Assembly (NCBI GenBank): GCA_022606425.2 | Contig: JAHDVF020001469.1 | Span: 558,001 to 622,000 of the forward strand | Reading direction: 5' to 3' | DNA: 64,000 bases | Source: Lepidostoma basale | Taxonomy: Eukaryota > Arthropoda > Insecta > Trichoptera > Lepidostomatidae | Part shown: positions 60,996 through 64,000 of the stretch, one piece after another | Numbering within the stretch: position 1 is the stretch's first letter | Layout of the letters: the number at the start of each line of letters is the position of its first letter | Notes under the pieces: generated by a model | Told to the model about the DNA's origin: nothing | What the model saw: the letters and a program-made list of their open reading frames with translations, nothing else | Database searches by the model: none | Made by a program: the position numbers and the translations under genes

Positions 60996-62120
60996 AACAT
61001 TTTATAATATTTTAATATTTTTTTATATAAAAAAAAACTTAAAACGATTTTTATAAAAATAAATCACATTTCCACTTAGGAAATATGACATACCTCGAAA
61101 TTCAGATAAAATCACCAAATACATATGTATATACCATTCAGTGAAATAAACGTCTACAGAACTCAAATCAATCGTCAAAATCCTTATTAACTTGAAATTT
61201 TTGTCAACAAATTAACTTATCTGACGCACGATACTCTAATCAAAATAACACGTGTTTTTTTTTTTTAATTCAATCCCAGTTAAAAGTTCAACCGATAAAG
61301 TTGTTAAATGTTTTATTGTAATTCCCAATAATGGCGCTAGATGACTTGAGTGAATCAACTTAGGAAACGTCATTCCCACTGATCTTTTTAGGGCAATTTC
61401 GAAAGTGGGAATACGTATTCCCACCAGCCACTAAAATATTAAAACAACATCATATTATACTTGTAGGTTAAAAAAAAAATACACATTTAGGCGACTAATT
61501 TATACGTAAACTAAAGAAACAAGGACACGTTCGAAAAAGAAAATAATAAAAGCAAAAGTAAATAAAATTAATAAAACAAGGCAACGTGAGATTATGTCAG
61601 ATCGGCCTGTGGCGTTGCCAGTGTTAAGAGCAACCTGGTAACATTACTTATCTAAAAAGAAATCGAACTCTATTGTTTTATTATAAATCCATTGGATCGA
61701 AAAATGATGTAATATTCTTGTATTCTCCTACAGTATGGTGAAGATCTAGGATGTACTTCATCAGTCTTACTTGTAAGCCCCGGCTATTGAAGAGGGATCA
61801 CTTCGGATTTTTCCGACACTTATTAACCCCCCGGTACCGTTATTTCTCCTCCCCCCTCCTACACACATACACACTATTACACTACAAAATACTCAGATAA
61901 CAGATATTATGCTTTTAATAATCAAATAGTGAAAATAAGAATAATATAAAAGTGTTCGTAATATTTTCGATCGATTTCCAACAGAATTTAAGACGGAAAG
62001 GCTTTTAAGACGCAGTGAAAACAAGAATGTGTTTTAGATATTACATAGAAAGTCGTTTATCCCTACTAATTGGAACCAGAGGTGTTCCGGATACCGATTT
62101 TCCGACTAAATAATGACAAT
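60996..62120. other. AT-rich unique stretch
   Basis: GTGGGAATACGTATTCCCAC near 61400 is a 20-bp perfect palindrome. A GC-richer patch lies at 61770-61870. No gene recognised. Confidence 0.45.
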
Positions 62121-62124
62121 AATT

Positions 62125-62605
62125 AATACGAATGAAAACGTCAGTTTTCTAGAAGTTTTTAAAGGAAATTATTATTTTATATTATATTTTATGGGAAATT
62201 ATTATTCCCATAAAATATAATAGTCGATCATGCTCCGATATCAACATTCGGAATTGACATCATCCCTAATAATTCCATAAAACTTCTTGGAGTCAACTTC
62301 AATCAAAAGAAATGTTCCCACTGATGCGTTAAAAACACTTGTTAATTCCTTCGTCGTGACCTTCACAAACCGACAGACTTTAAATCTCACCTAAAAACCC
62401 ACCTTCTCAAAATATCCCATAAAATGTTAGCAACGGTTATCTGATTGCTGGTGTCACATGCAGCTCTCATGACTAAAAACATTGTCAAAGCGCCCTTAAG
62501 GTGAGCTATTTACGAAAACGGCGCTATACAAATTAGCCTTATTATTATTATAATAAAACTTCTAGAAATCTGACGTTTTCATTCGTATTAATTATTTAAT
62601 ATGGA
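62125..62605. mobile_element. Inverted-repeat element with decayed L-DYCN inside
   Basis: AATAATTAATACGAATGAAAACGTC...TCTAGAAGTTTT at 62129-62160 and its complement at 62555-62597 bracket a nested palindrome (62190-62222) and an L-DYCN 3' part (62230-62540) with an internal deletion: IKLLGVNFNQ, TDFKSHLKTHLLKISHK-like, GCGCTATACAAATTAG and an ATT tail. The same terminal sequence is at 54.2/54.5 kb. Confidence 0.6.
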
Positions 62606-62749
62606 ATTTTACATCATTGTTCAAGAAACAATTAATAAAATAAACTAACGAGATGACACATTGAAACTTGAACACAGCGGGAGACTAACTGTCCATAGGG
62701 CGCAGGGGAGAACGAGAGGAGAAGTGAGGAGTAGGATGATTCAACCCAC

Positions 62750-62825
62750 TTCTTCATCTCGGAAGTCCTCAAAACTTGATTGGTACTTACTGTGTCTGGC
62801 CTTGCTTCGACGCCATATGTAATAA
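62750..62825 (-). mobile_element. LINE scrap of the 57.6-kb family
   Basis: The minus strand encodes YGVEARPDTVSTNQVLRTSE, matching the segment near 57.9 kb. Confidence 0.6.
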
Positions 62826-62914
62826 ATAATAATAAATTGGATAATTTATAGAGTGCCATTTTTATGAATTACTCATCTCAAGGGCGCTGTAGAAGATGCT
62901 CCGTTTTATCAACG

Positions 62915-63536
62915 AGATAATAATAATAATAATAATGATAACAAAAATAATTAACATATTTAGTATGAGGGCTGCACCTGACGAAGTCGATCAGCCCTTC
63001 CCGTCAGGAAATGATAATTTGAAAAGGTGCGTTTTGAGTCTCGATCTAAACTCTGGTTGATTCTCAATGCACTTAAGGTCTGCTGGAAGACTGTTCCAGG
63101 CTGAAGGGCCGGCCACCGCGAAGGCTCGGTCGCCAAAGTTTGTGCTTGGACAGCGTTTTGGCACAGTCAATCTACCGATCGCAGAAGACTTAGCTGATCG
63201 CAGTGTAGACTGTCTGGCATTCAGGTTTTCGTTGATGCAGAGTTCAGATATATAAGCTGGTGCCATTCCATGCAACGCCTTATAGACCGTCCAGCAGAGC
63301 TTGTATTGTATCCTTTCTGGACATTTCAGCCAGTGGAGCTCAATAAGATGCTGTGTTATGTGACAACTCTTTGGCACACCCCTTATCAGTCTTGCTGCTG
63401 CATTGAATGTAGACTAGAGTTTATTTGTTTGCTGTTTGGGGATGTTGGCGTAGACACCATTGCAGTAATCTAGTCGGGACACGATAAGGGAATTGATTAA
63501 TGTTTTTAAAATGTCCAATATGTTATTATTTCTGAC
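62915..63536 (-). mobile_element. L-DYCN LINE, C-terminal fragment
   Basis: A 128-codon frame (62991-63377, minus) with SCHITQHLIELHWLKCPERI, YKALHGMAPAYISEL, STLRSAKSSAIGRLTVPKR, FGDRAFAVAGPSAWNSLP, FRSRLKTHLF. The upstream SRLDYCNGVYANIPK part is frame-shifted near 63400. ATT tail at 62915-62940. More diverged from the 20.3- and 32.6-kb copies. Confidence 0.9.
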
Positions 63537-63537
63537 A

Positions 63538-64000
63538 TTTCGTGCTCAGATCGAGAAGGTATGTGACGTTTCGTTAAAGATGCTGGGTTTTGTTCTTCGA
63601 ACTGTTAGGGTTTTCAGAGATACCCGGGTCCTTAGAACACTGTATAACAACTTAGTCAGAAGCAGACTCTAGGGAGGTGCCGTGATATGGAGTCCTCATG
63701 AGGCTCAGTATTCTCTCATGTTGGAGAGGGTTCAAAAGAAATTCTTGAGAGCCCTCTACATGAGAAAGTACGGGGTATATCCTTGGCTCTATCCAACGGC
63801 ATTTCTCTTGGGTATGCTGGGGTATAACTCCCTTAAACTAAGGAGGGAAGGATTACTAACAACACATTTTTTCAAACTGATTCGGGGCTCTATTGAGAAC
63901 CCCTATGTTCTGGAGCAAATAGGTCTTTTTGTTCCTGATAACTACCTGCGACAGCGCCGACATCAATTGTTCTTTACTCCGTCACGCAGAACCAACCTGC
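63538..64000 (+). mobile_element. L-PWLY-2b LINE, running off the window
   Basis: RAQIEKVCDVSLKMLGFVLR, VLRTLYNNLVRSRL, a stop, GGAVIWSPHEAQYSLMLERV, KFLRALYMRKYGVYPWLYPT, AFLLGMLGYNSLKLRREG, NPYVLEQIGLFVPDNYLRQR and the RTNL start at the window edge. The stop at about 63671 shows it is dead. Confidence 0.85.

Noticed and set aside
61400..61420. The 20-bp palindrome GTGGGAATACGTATTCCCAC as an operator
   Set aside because: A lone palindrome in eukaryotic intergenic DNA with no gene context; no basis for a regulatory call.

Overview
This looks like a stretch of animal nuclear DNA, most likely from an insect and probably a moth or butterfly. It is AT-rich, has almost no long open frames, and is packed with 5'-truncated non-LTR retrotransposons (LINEs), tRNA-derived SINEs, foldback elements and microsatellites. 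The taxon is inferred from repeat style and from one candidate host exon; nothing here proves it. No operon, prokaryotic gene, CRISPR array, rRNA or genuine tRNA gene was seen.

Family names used below are descriptive, taken from visible C-terminal motifs. L-HMERM (subfamilies A, B, C) has the motif RWFGHMERM, ends ...GGCGTGATGG and then carries a short microsatellite, TTAG in A and TTTG/TTG in B. L-PWLY has SYPWLYPTAF and a TTGAT-rich tail; a 2b variant has the motif YPWLYPTAFLLGMLGYNS. L-DYCN is CR1/L2/Rex1-like, with RLDYCNG, FGDRAFAVAGPS and an ATT tail. L-YGCET has YADDAVLLAE and YGCETWTL with a GAA tail. L-WAGH has KWRWAGHI and GRPPARWTDD with a GAT tail. L-RRYW has RRRYWRDH. L-IGHT has KWQWIGHTLR. 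L-IGHV has RWIGHVIRQ with a CTAA tail. L-MYPS is a divergent relative of L-PWLY with an ATT tail. One clear Jockey-clade fragment is also present. Every copy is truncated or broken, and none can be autonomous.

Layout: 0-6 kb has LINE scraps, a hAT-like MITE, a SINE and an inverted hammerhead pair. 6-14 kb has LINEs, SINEs and two or three 5'-inverted (twin-primed) LINE copies. 14-17.5 kb is a dense cluster of hammerhead-bearing foldbacks. 18-24.6 kb has RT-domain fragments, a LINE with an unusually long target duplication, and a 195-bp tandem array of four units. At 24.7 kb lies the only credible host coding exon, Nup88 (members only)-like, followed by AT-rich probable intron. 28.9-49 kb is nested LINEs. 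49-52.4 kb has two more hammerhead loci and a long inverted repeat. 52.4-60.4 kb has a LINE with an RT domain, an LTR-like insertion, a tandem repeat and more LINEs. 60.4-64 kb is mostly unique AT-rich DNA with hairpins, ending in LINE fragments.

The most interesting layer is a set of hammerhead-ribozyme motifs: CUGANGA, a short helix II, GAAA, a palindromic ACAUGU/ACAGCUGU helix III, then UC. They occur at about 1.0, 4.0, 4.4, 6.3, 14.9, 15.1, 15.3-15.4, 15.7, 17.2, 24.2, 49.6, 50.6 and 50.8 kb, with eroded relatives at 8.7, 28.5 and 54.1 kb. Several lie in head-to-head inverted pairs. One sits in a compact insertion of about 250 bp with apparent target duplications. Helix II differs between types while the core is kept. 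Penelope-like elements and retrozymes are known to carry such minimal hammerheads, but no Penelope reverse transcriptase or GIY-YIG frame is visible here, so these look like non-autonomous or remnant ribozyme repeats.

The repeats also give a readable history: many insertions are nested and bounded by target duplications, and there is evidence that a SINE and another repeat borrow LINE 3' ends for mobilisation.
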